Assembly: GCA_003427395.1 (NCBI GenBank)
Contig: BFEA01000898.1
Location: 193,715 to 216,214 of the forward strand
DNA length: 22,500 nucleotides
Reading direction: 5' to 3'
Origin: Chara braunii
Lineage: Eukaryota > Streptophyta > Charophyceae > Charales > Characeae
The notes below the pieces were generated by a model, which was not told the DNA's origin, made no database searches, and saw only the letters and a list, made by a program, of their open reading frames with translations. The position numbers were made by a program, and so were the translations under genes. Positions 1 through 7,489 of this stretch are shown in pieces. Within the stretch, counting starts at the first letter, position 1, and every line of letters begins with the position of its first letter.

Positions 1-3
1 CCT

Positions 4-8
<5 letters not shown>

Positions 9-58
<50 letters not shown>

Positions 59-71
59 TACACACACACAC
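9..71. repeat. CA microsatellite
   Basis: An almost pure CA dinucleotide run with a few interruptions (CG, TA) near its right end. A second CA run of about 30 bases lies at 157-186. This is ordinary eukaryotic simple sequence with no coding content. Confidence 0.95.
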
Positions 72-105
72 CGGTTGAACGAACCCACTGTTTTTTTTTA
101 ATATT

Positions 106-277
106 ATTATTGATTGATTGATTGTTGGGCGAGGGTTCGCCCCCCTCCCCGTGCAGATACACACACACACACACACACACATACACCCGTGGACATTTGT
201 TATAGTACTCTTTCTCTTTTTTTTTTCGGTCAATCAATCAATCAATCAATCAACCAATCACAATCAATCAATCAATT

Positions 278-318
<41 letters not shown>

Positions 319-320
319 GT
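106..320. repeat. Inverted TGAT / CAAT tetranucleotide tracts
   Basis: A short TGAT run at about 109-125 and a long CAAT run at 229-320 are reverse complements of each other, so they could pair across the intervening ~100 bases. The short open frame over this stretch is made of simple repeat and is not a gene. Confidence 0.85.
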
Positions 321-368
321 ATGTGTGTGTGTCATAAACGGAAGAAAAAAACAATTTTTTTTGGGGAT

Positions 369-1124
369 GGACCGAACGTCCGAACCCGAACGCCCGAACG
401 TTCGGGCCCCCCTGTAGACACGTTCGGCCGTTCGCGCCGAACGCAAACCAAAAAAATAAAAATAAAAAAAATGCACTCGTCCAAAAACTCTGAAAAACAT
501 GTATGTTATGCAAAAAGATAAACTCAACAACATTTGCCTCCGAGTCAAATCCAAATTCGTTACCAAATTTGAAATAAAAATAAAATACGGAAAAAAATAA
601 TAATAATAACAGAAATAATTAATTTGAGGAGAGAATTAAAATCAGTGTGCGGGCGGGCACATTTTAAAGACCTCTATTTTCGGAGATTTTTCATTTTATT
701 TTGGCGCAGGCAAATTACCTAGAAATTCATATATGTGTATCTCACATGATACACAACTCATTAAAAAAATATAAAAAAATAATAAAATTGTTTAGGACCT
801 GAAACAAAGTGAAAACAAAAAGCGAAAACAGAAAAAAAATAAAATAGTGAGTGGTTGAGCACATTTTGACACTGCCATCTTTGGCGATTTTTTGTTTTTT
901 TTTGGCTAAGCAAAATGATCTCAAAATTTCGAGCCATGTATCTCAGATCATAGAGAACTCACAAAAAAACATTCAAGAAAAAATAATATTTTTTAGGCCC
1001 TGAAATAGTTTTTGGCGGGGTCCGAACCTCTTCAGGTTCGGAGGGGTTCGGCCCCCGAACGGGACCCCGAACGCCCGAACGTACGGAGGTTGGCCTGGGG
1101 GCCTCCGTACGTACGGGCTGGTAA

Positions 1125-1203
<79 letters not shown>

Positions 1204-1935
1204 ATATACAGGGTAACCGGCGTTCGGGACGGGCCGAACGCCTGAACCCGAATGCCCGAACGTATGGGACCCCTTGGGGATACGTTCGGCCGTTCGGGCC
1301 GAACGCAGAACCCCCCCGCCCCCGAAAAAAAAAAAAAAAAAAAAACTTTGAATATGTTATTAATAAGAATAAATTAAAAAATATTTGTCCGAGCATAACA
1401 TTCAAATTCCTTACCAAATTTTAAATAAAAATAAAATACGAAAAACAAATACTAATAAAAAATAAAAAAATAAAAAAAATTAGTGAGTGCACGAGCACAT
1501 TTTGGACACTGCCATATTTGGTGATTTTTCTTTTTTTTTTGCCATATCTAAATGCCCTGAAAATTTACAAGTATCTGCTTTACATTATGCAAAACCCACT
1601 AAAAACGTTTCAAAAAATAATAAAATTGTTTAGACCCCAAAGTAACGTAAAAACAAAAAGTACAAAGTGAAAAACAACGTGGGCGAGCACGTTTTGATAC
1701 CACCATTTTTGGGGATTTTTAATTCTTATTTGTTTGAGCTAATGATTTGAAAATTTATACACACGTACCTGGCATCATAGAGAACTCACCAAAGAAAATT
1801 CAGAAAAAAACAGTTATTTTTAATAGTTTTTGGCAGGGGCCGAACGCCGTCGGGTTCGGACCCCGTACGGGACCCCGAATGCCCGTACGTACGAAGGTCT
1901 GCCTGGGGACCTCCGTATGTACGGGCTGGTGACCC
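369..1935. repeat. Two-copy higher-order repeat (~0.84 kb) with CCGAACG islands
   Basis: The same order of modules occurs twice. GC islands rich in CCGAACG/CGTTCGG start at 369, 1014, 1217 and 1836. An AT-rich core containing TATGTTAT and ACCAAATTT lies at about 478-590 and 1345-1440. A ~170 bp module beginning near GAGCACATTTTG occurs at about 646, 847, 1481 and 1679. Corresponding modules are 820-860 bp apart. The GC islands contain perfect hairpins: a 16-base palindrome at 392-407, 9 bp arms at 1021-1042, 11 bp arms at 1079-1112, 9 bp arms at 1219-1242 and 10 bp arms at 1256-1289. I see no coding function. The family name is unknown to me. Confidence 0.8.
1127..1197. repeat. AT microsatellite
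   Basis: About 35 uninterrupted AT dinucleotides, sitting exactly between two CCGAACG-rich islands. A much shorter TA-rich tract occupies the equivalent place at 1937-1959 after the fourth island. Confidence 0.95.
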
Positions 1936-1976
1936 TGTATATACATATATATATATATGTTTTTTTTTTTTTTTTA

Positions 1977-2250
1977 GTGGGACCTTTCCTGGTCCTTGCA
2001 TGACCGGACCACCTGGGAAAACAGGGTGATCTTGGCAGCCCGGCTGGTAGCCTAGTTTTTTTTTGTTTTTTTTCCCTTTAATCTTTACATTTGTCCATTA
2101 ACATATATATATATATCATATAATATATGTGTGCGTCATGTTGATCCCACCAAGAAAAAAAATTAAAAAAATCTTGTTTTTTCTTAGGCTACCAGCCGGG
2201 CCGCCCAGGTTCTAGGTGGCCAACCCGTGCAAGGACCAGGGAAGGTCCCA
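1977..2250. repeat. Inverted pair of GC-rich blocks around an AT spacer
   Basis: The block at 1977-2055 (GGACCTTTCCTGGTCCTTGC ... GGCTGGTAGCCTAG) is the reverse complement of the block at 2185-2250 (TAGGCTACCAGCCGGG ... AGGACCAGGGAAGGTCC), with mismatches and a small insertion. The ~130 bp spacer is AT-rich and has its own AT microsatellite near 2103-2128. The right arm is also the first GC block of the tandem array that follows. Confidence 0.75.
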
Positions 2251-2815
2251 ACACAAAACAAAAACAAAAAAATACCCAAAAATCCGAACAAAAACTATGT
2301 TATGAAGAAAAATAAACTGAACAACTTTTGCCTCAAGGTCACATCGAAATTCTTAACCAAATTTAAAATAAAAAATAAAATTTAAAAATAATGTTTTTAT
2401 TTCTAGGCTATCAGCCGGGCGGCCCGGGTCCCCGGTGGCCAGCTCTTGCAAGGACCAGGGAAGGTCCCAGCAAAAAAAGAAAAAGAAAAAAAAAAACCAA
2501 AAATTTGAACAAAAACTATGTTATGCAGAAAAATAAATTAAACAATTTTTCCCTCAAGGTCACATCAAACTTCTTCACCAAATTTAAAATATAAAATAAA
2601 ATTTTAAAATAATATTTTTATTTCTAGGCTAACAGTCGGGCCGCCCGGGGCTCGGGTGGCCAGCCCATGCAAGAACCGGGGAAAGTCCCAGTAAAAAAAA
2701 AATAAAAAAAAATAAAAAAAATATGAAAAACAAAAGTATGTTATGCATACAAATAAACTAAACAACTGTTGCCTTAAGGTTACATCAAAATTTTTCACTA
2801 AATTTAGAATACATT
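2185..2815. repeat. Tandem repeat of ~222 bp, three copies
   Basis: GC blocks containing CAGCCGGGC-type sequence and AAGGACCAGGGAAGGTCC begin at 2185, 2406 and 2626, spacings of 221 and 220. Each is followed by an AT-rich core with TATGTTATG, AATAAACT and ACCAAATTT (about 2283, 2508 and 2733). The AT core is the same one found in the 369-1935 repeat, so the two families share a module. Short open frames here are repeat-derived. Confidence 0.85.
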
Positions 2816-2846
2816 GTTTTTATTATTATTATTATTATTATTTTTT

Positions 2847-2957
2847 GTTCGACCAGGCAAGTGACCTCGGACCACTCTAGTAGCCTAGTGTTATTTTTAT
2901 TTTTTATTTTTTTTGGTCCGGTCAGGCAAGTGACACCGTTCACTCTGGTAGCCTAGG
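2847..2957. repeat. Direct pair of ~43 bp GC-richer blocks
   Basis: Two related blocks (2847-2889 and 2914-2957) both run from ACCAGGCAAGTGAC or GTCAGGCAAGTGAC to ACTCT-GTAGCCTAG. The GTAGCCTAG end matches the end of the inverted block at 1977-2055, so these look like degraded members of that family. From 2960 to 3635 I see only AT-rich and unremarkable sequence with no supportable gene. Confidence 0.6.
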
Positions 2958-3636
2958 CTTTTTAATATTATTTTTTTCTTATATATAGTTTTTATTTTAA
3001 TAATTAAAAAAAAAAACGTTGAAATCCAAAAATAAAAATATAGGGTTGTAGTTTTTTTTTTAACCCTACAACCCCATGTCTTAATGTTTTTTTTTCTTCA
3101 TAAAATGATAAATTCTTGAGCACGCTCGATGGCCCACGGTCGAGGCCTACGGTCCAGATCCCGACCGCAGGTCGAGTTTGACCGCGGGGAATACATACGT
3201 CATTTGAGTCACCGCCTGTCTCGCCAAATCGAAATCGTAATGAGTTTGTTTTAGGTATTGAAGGCGTGAAAACATTCCTTGATTGGTTCAGAAATAAGCA
3301 ACATGAGTGAGTAAGAATGAAGGATGAGAAAAACGTTTCGAAGGAGAGTGCGCTCTCGTACAGAAAACGTTTTTCAGAAACAATTGAAAACCATTATGGG
3401 AGTGACTTTGTAAAGGAATCGCTCAAGGATGAATTCTCACCGTCAATGAAATAAATTGTGAAGGAAATGCAGAGGACATTAATATTGTCTTCCTCTTGAA
3501 GAATGATGCAACAGAAAAATTCCCATCAGAAATGAAAGTTGAAAAAACATTCCATAAGAAAAAAATCCGTACTATTTGTAAATTATCATTCCAACGTTTG
3601 TCCGATTCTAAAATTTTCAATTTAATTTGATAAGTT

Positions 3637-3922
3637 CCCGTCTAAATATGAGTTTTCCCTTCCAACTCCATCTATTTGTTCAAGATGANATGAAAGTCTG
3701 GACGAGTTTATGAAATGTTTTAATAAGACTTCCATTTTACTACAACAAACATCGTCTAATTTAGATTGGATTAACCTATTTATGACAGAAAATCCTTACT
3801 TAGAATGACAGTTCAATTGAAATATTTCATGAACCCATCCAGACTTTCATTCCATCTCTAGCATGCAGTTCAAATAAGAAGGGATACCCCATTCTTGGAA
3901 GGAAAGTTTTCAAGTAAGACGG
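3637..3922. repeat. Large imperfect inverted repeat (fold-back or MITE-like)
   Basis: The left arm (3637-3720) and right arm (3820-3922) are reverse complements with gaps. The best-matched core is ATGAAAGTCTGGACGAGTTT on the left against AACCCATCCAGACTTTCAT on the right; the outer ends share CCGTCT...TTCCTTCCAA. CATTCCA/TGGAATG motifs continue outside both arms, so the element may extend to about 3440-4010. An unresolved base (n) lies at 3689 in the left arm. There is no coding frame, so a non-autonomous fold-back transposon is likely. Target-site duplications were not found by eye. Confidence 0.55.
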
Positions 3923-4022
3923 AAAATTTTATAATTGGAATGACATTTTTTAAGATGGAATGAAAATTTAAAATTTAGAATGTAATTTTACTCTATAATG
4001 ATTATTTAATTCTCGAATTTTT

Positions 4023-4485
4023 TTTCGTTGTGCGAACAAAGAGTCGTTTTCTGTAGGACCGGCAAACGAGCGTCCCAAACGAGAGTTGAATCCCGTCACA
4101 GACGTAGAGAAGGGTGAGTTCGTTTTTTTATGTCCTTCACAAGATGATAATATCGAAGGTTTTCTTGTGTGGATGAGGATAGTTGTTTTTGTTGTAGACA
4201 ACGACGTAAGCTCGCCGATTTTCAACCACATTCTCCTTGCATATTGGGTGCCACAACCTGTTGTAAAATGTTTTGTCATGCAATATACAAACGTGTGGAA
4301 GAAAACATGAAAGAAGGACAAAACATCACATGAGCAATGACACCATGCAGATTGTATTTTGTGGAGGTGGACATAAAAAATATCGCGCTTGGAGAACGGA
4401 GTGCACATTCCCAAATTAGTTAGAGAAAAAAACTTTGGCATGCCTTGCTCTTCCTGATGATGAAGAAAGTTAGCATAATGAAGGT
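4023..4485 (+). pseudogene. Broken coding exon of unrecognised family
   Basis: The frame is open from about 4014 to a stop at 4308-4310 and encodes protein-like sequence: an acidic start (DVEKGEFVFLCPSQDDN), a hydrophobic stretch (FLVWMRIVVFVV), then LLAYWVP and QYTNVWKK. Protein-like sequence continues past the TGA: KKDKTSHEQ, a second TGA, then a one-base frameshift near 4360 leading into GGHKKYRAWRTECTFPN, a TAG, and ALPDDEES before a final TAG. I do not recognise the family. The YW...W pattern after an acidic opening recalls C-terminal modules of transposon-encoded plant proteins, but that is inference. The overlapping 173-residue minus-strand frame has poor protein character and is rejected. 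Confidence 0.5.
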
Positions 4486-4599
4486 ACAACTTGTTTAATA
4501 AACACTTTTATGAACTTTGTTAATACGTCTTTCGTATGTATTAATGAATTTTATCGTTCTTAGCGTTTCTTTTAAATCTTCTTATAACGTTGTCGGAGT

Positions 4600-4653
4600 A
4601 AATACCCTTGTCAGGGTATTTGCTGAGGATTTTAAACGTCGGACGCTGTCCGA
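4600..4653. other. Two short perfect hairpins
   Basis: AAATACCCT / AGGGTATTT (9 bp, loop of 4) occupies 4600-4621. TCGGAC / GTCCGA (6 bp, loop of 3) occupies 4639-4653. These are the first members of the hairpin run that continues to about 7080. The sequence around them is non-coding. Confidence 0.7.
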
Positions 4654-4864
4654 ATTTTCATTGGATTAAAGGACTTGATGAGACTAACGTTTGCCAAAAT
4701 TTTATTTAGGTAAGTGGAAAAGGGATCGCCGCGATGGAGGACGGAACCGCGGCACAAGAAGGGTAGAAAGGTTTTTATTTTTATTTTTATTTTTATTTTT
4801 TTTTCGGGGCCGCGGGTTTAATATCAAGCCAAGGGGCTGATAGGGGAGGTGCCGAGGCCTAACC

Positions 4865-5160
4865 GTGGATGGTCTGCCGTCTACGGGAAAGCGGCAGACA
4901 GGGCTTGCAAGGCCTCAAGCAGTTGAAGCCTGTTGAGCCACAGGCTGGAGGCAAACTACAGGGCGCAACCCTTCAAATAGAAGGGTTGCTGCTCTAGTTC
5001 CAGTGATAAGAGCTAGCCCAGTAGGTATTGCCTCAAACTTTCACCCAGCAGGTTTCGGGGGATCGATGCCGACACGGCACTATCTGGGCTAGCTCTTTTG
5101 AGTTGGCCAGGGATGGAAAAGCAATCTGGCGCGGCCGATTTCGGCCGTGCGCACGGCTTG
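4865..5160. other. Cluster of consecutive perfect inverted repeats (possible structured RNA)
   Basis: Stems in order: GTCTGCCG/CGGCAGAC (4872-4899, 8 bp); GCTTG/CAAGC (4903-4920); AGCCTGT/ACAGGCT (4927-4946, 7 bp); GCAACCCTTC/GAAGGGTTGC (4965-4989, 10 bp, loop of 5); AAGAGCTAGCCCAG/CTGGGCTAGCTCTT (5008-5021 with 5084-5097, 14 bp, enclosing 62 bases); inside that TGCCG/CGGCA (5067-5079); CGGCCGA/TCGGCCG (5132-5147); and the palindrome GCCGTGCGCACGGC (5144-5157). Smaller palindromes (CCGCGCGG, ATGGCCAT, TTGCGCAA, ACGCGT) follow to about 5210. The arms do not share sequence with each other. I do not recognise a known ribozyme or small RNA. Confidence 0.6.
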
Positions 5161-5287
5161 GAAACAGCCGCGCGGATGCTGCATGGCCATTGCGCAAGGA
5201 TGACACGCGTAAATCGAGAAAAGATCCAAAGTTTTTTTTTTTGAGTCTTGTTGGACTCGAACTCGGGTCTGCAACTCCCTACTAGAC

Positions 5288-5328
5288 ATGGCTGAAAAGC
5301 CACATGACCGTTGGCATAAGCCAACGGT
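5288..5328. other. Two adjacent perfect hairpins
   Basis: TGGCT/AGCCA (5288-5301, loop GAAA) is followed by ACCGTTGGC/GCCAACGGT (5307-5328, 9 bp, loop ATAA), then a run of A. On the minus strand the region just downstream has a perfect match to the pol III B-box consensus near 5250-5262, but no tRNA fold can be drawn around it. Confidence 0.65.
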
Positions 5329-5379
5329 ATTGAAAAAAAAATAATAATAATAATTAAAAAAAAAAAAAAAATAAACTGA

Positions 5380-5426
5380 CGGCGCCAGATGGTGCCTACA
5401 GAAGTGGCAGGGGACTTAGTGTCCCC
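5380..5426. other. Short hairpins in a GC patch
   Basis: GGCGCC/GGTGCC (about 5381-5396, one G-T pair) and GGGGAC/GTCCCC (5410-5426, perfect 6 bp, loop of 5). The patch lies between two long A or T tracts. No gene is supported here. Confidence 0.55.
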
Positions 5427-5582
5427 AGAAGAATCTGACAGGCGCCCGTTGAAAACGTGTAGCCGTTGTATTGAGAGGTAAGTTGGGATTTTTTTTTTTT
5501 TTTTTTCGATTTTTTTTTTCTTCTTCATTCTAGATTTTGTTTTATTATTCTTTTTAGGTTTTTTCTCCCTTTCGTTTTGGAA

Positions 5583-5880
5583 ACCATCGAAGTACCCGTT
5601 CGGTGGAGCGAACGAGTTGAGTTTCCTACCTGGATGTCGGCCTATGGTACTTCCATCGATAGGCCAAGCGAAACGAACGAATCTGTCCTACAAATCAGAC
5701 ATATACACTGCCAAGTATGAGTAAAGAAAAGAGTAAGGTGGGAGGGACTTACCTGGTTGTTTCAACGTCGACTGCAACATATGAGTGTCCAATCGTGGCT
5801 GGCCTTGGTTACTCCGATTGATAGGATGAGCAAAATCGAATGAATCTACCCCAGGGACAAGGGGAGATTCACCCTACAGG
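5583..5880. repeat. Diverged tandem repeat (~160 bp) with inverted repeats
   Basis: GGCCTATGGTAC...CGATAGG followed by AACGAACGAATCTGTCC (about 5639-5688) resembles GGCCTTGGTTAC...TGATAGG followed by AATCGAATGAATCTACC (about 5801-5850). Inverted repeats include GAAGTACC/GGTACTTC (5589 and 5646), CGTTCG/CGAACG (5597-5614), GGCCTAT/ATAGGCC (5639-5665, 7 bp), and TGAATCT plus CCCC with GGGG plus AGATTCA (5841-5871, one bulged A). Confidence 0.6.
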
Positions 5881-6061
5881 TAAAGAAAGGTAAGTCTTTG
5901 TTTTTGTTGTTATTGTTTGTTTGGCTTCTTCGTTTCTCCCCACCTCCCCGTTCGTGAGCTGTGGTAGCTTGACCAAACAGGGAAAACGAGGGGGGCTAAA
6001 ACGAAGAATACGAAAAAGTTCAAAATTAAAAAAAAAAAAAAAAAAAGGGAACGCGTGGGGG

Positions 6062-6114
6062 CAGTTGCTCGTGGGAAAACGAGCAACTGTTCCCTCAGCA
6101 ACAGCTGAGGGAAC
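6062..6114. other. Twin perfect 11 bp hairpins, back to back
   Basis: CAGTTGCTCGT/ACGAGCAACTG (6062-6089, loop of 6) abuts GTTCCCTCAGC/GCTGAGGGAAC (6089-6114, loop of 4). They share one base. Two perfect 11 bp stems touching each other are very unlikely by chance. Confidence 0.85.
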
Positions 6115-6121
6115 CACCCTA

Positions 6122-6170
6122 GCCTGTGTCTGAATCTGGCTGGGGTCGTAGGCTGTATGCAGGCACAGGC
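6122..6170. other. 11 bp hairpin with one G-T pair
   Basis: GCCTGTGTCTG (6122-6132) pairs with CAGGCACAGGC (6160-6170). All eleven positions pair, one as G-T. The loop is 27 bases. It follows the twin hairpins after only seven bases. Confidence 0.7.
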
Positions 6171-6253
6171 ACGAAGAGGGGGGTTGAAAAGCAAGAGGGG
6201 GTTGGAGGAGTTGAGTGGAGAGTGAGAGAGAGAGAAACGGGAGGATGGGAGAG

Positions 6254-6448
6254 AGGAGGACCTGTTCCTCCTGACCTGCCAGCTGCCATCCTGTTGTCAG
6301 GGGGGGGAAGAAAAAAAAGAAAAGAAAAGAAAAAAATAAAAAGAAAAGAAAAGAAAAGAAAAGAAAACGAAAAACGGAATCTGAGTTTTTAATGAAAAAA
6401 CTGTATTTTTCAGTTTGCGCCACTATTGTTTTGGAGGCCTAAAACAAT
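6254..6448. other. Hairpins flanking a purine tract
   Basis: AGGAGGA/TCCTCCT (6254-6272, 7 bp) precedes a G- and A-only tract of GAAAA units (6301-6368). After it come AGTTTTT/AAAAACT (6384-6402) and ATTGTTTT/AAAAACAA-type arms at 6425-6448 (8 perfect pairs, extending to 10 with one G-T). The open frames over the purine tract are simple sequence and not genes. Confidence 0.6.
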
Positions 6449-6763
6449 TTGTTTGACCTTGCAATTTTTTCTGTAGATAGTCAGGCACTTAGGCCATGCG
6501 CAGGAATTTTTTTAGATGTTTTTTATTGAGCGAATATTTTTCTAAAAATGCTTAAGGTCAGGGTACTTTCTGCACCCCGCCCTGAGCCCATCGGATTTCA
6601 ACTCGTGCATTTTCATGAGTTCTTTCCCTACCTCTCCCAATTTGACAACATCCCTGTTTTCAGGGGAGGGCAGGGAAGAAAAGAGGAAAAGTAGAGAGGG
6701 GAGAGAAAGGAACAGTCACGGCCGTGAACGTGGTCGCGGCCGTGCACTAAGTTCAAACAGCAT

Positions 6764-6789
6764 TGGCCTGAATGCGGTCATTCAGGCCA
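6764..6789. other. Perfect 11 bp hairpin
   Basis: TGGCCTGAATG and CATTCAGGCCA flank a four-base loop (CGGT). A 12-base palindrome TCACGGCCGTGA lies just upstream at 6716-6727, and CCTGCACT/AGTGCAGG (8 bp) just downstream at 6852-6880. Confidence 0.85.
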
Positions 6790-6901
6790 GAGCTGTGAAC
6801 TGGAGGGACAGTGAGGGGAACTTGGCTGGAAACAGTCATTTCCCCGCTGAACCTGCACTCAGTGTAGGGCTAAGTGCAGGGAAAAGAGAGAAAAAGAGTG
6901 G

Positions 6902-7077
6902 GGCAGTTGAGTACAACTGTCACCCTAAGTGTGTGGCTGAGGTGAGATAGCCTCAGTCCGTTGATCTGGCTCAGATCGACGGCCCCAAGCAAGTGACAAA
7001 TTTTGCCTGGGGGTAGCTGAGGCTGCTGCTGCCCTCCTCAGCCACTACAAAAGAGGCAGCTGTCCCCCAACTGCCTC
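6902..7077. other. Relay of stem-loops almost end to end
   Basis: Six stems follow one another: 6902-6921 (8 bp, one G-T, loop of 4); 6935-6958 (9 bp, two G-T, loop of 6); 6958-6982 (CCGTTGATCT/AGATCGACGG, 10 bp, one G-T); 6983-7012 (CCCCAAGCAA/TTGCCTGGGG, one mismatch); 7016-7042 (GCTGAGG/CCTCAGC); 7053-7077 (GAGGCAG/CTGCCTC). Gaps between stems are 13, 0, 0, 3 and 10 bases. No open frame of protein character covers them. A folded non-coding RNA or a tract built by repeated inverted duplication would both fit. Confidence 0.7.
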
Positions 7078-7384
7078 ACACTTGCCTCCAGCTGCCAGTG
7101 TGCGACAACACACTTGCCTCATCGTTGGAGTGCTGGAGAGGAGGCAGGATTGCTGTCGGCGAAGCTGGAGGACTGTGGAGGAGCGCGGCGAAGGAGGAGA
7201 CAACCATAGCCTTGGCTGGAGCACTCGGCTCCACCTTGGCCAACTGGTCTCTAGAGGGACTCTGAGGCAGCGTGGTGAGGAGTGGCAGCGAAGCGTGATG
7301 AGGAGCAGCAGCGGAGCGTGGCAAGGAGCGACGGGGAGCACGACAAGTGGTGGGGTTATGCTGCCGAAATACCGCGGCGTCGGC

Positions 7385-7482
7385 GTGACACCTTTATTCT
7401 GAGGGGTGACGCTGCCGTTTTCACGGCACGTCGGTGACACTTTGTTTTGAAGAGTGACGTTGCTGTTTTCACGGCACGGTAA
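7385..7482. repeat. 49 bp tandem duplication
   Basis: GTGACAC at 7385 and 7434 opens two similar units, each containing GAGTGAC or GGGTGAC, then GCTGCCGTTTTCACGGCAC or its near copy. The units are GC-rich and lead straight into the next minisatellite. Confidence 0.75.
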
Positions 7483-7489
7483 TACATCG

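Noticed and set aside
3689-3689. Ambiguous base as a sign of an assembly gap
   Set aside because: A single n with matching sequence on both sides inside the inverted repeat. It looks like one unresolved call and not a gap.
3968-4489. 173-residue minus-strand open frame
   Set aside because: The plus strand over the same interval reads as protein with a coherent acidic and aromatic pattern. The minus frame has odd composition and no motif.
4830-4900. Hammerhead-type ribozyme near CTGATA
   Set aside because: The core needs CTGATGA followed by GAAA in fixed relation to two stems. The match is partial and the stems are in the wrong places.
5240-5330. tRNA or tRNA-derived SINE on the minus strand
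   Set aside because: A perfect B-box consensus (AGTTCGAGTCC) and a TGGCTTA A-box-like stretch are present about 60 bases apart. However, the T-stem and acceptor stem do not pair and the anticodon loop has the wrong size.
5869-6423. 184-residue minus-strand open frame
   Set aside because: Dominated by F and S from the purine tract and crossing several hairpins. It does not look like protein.
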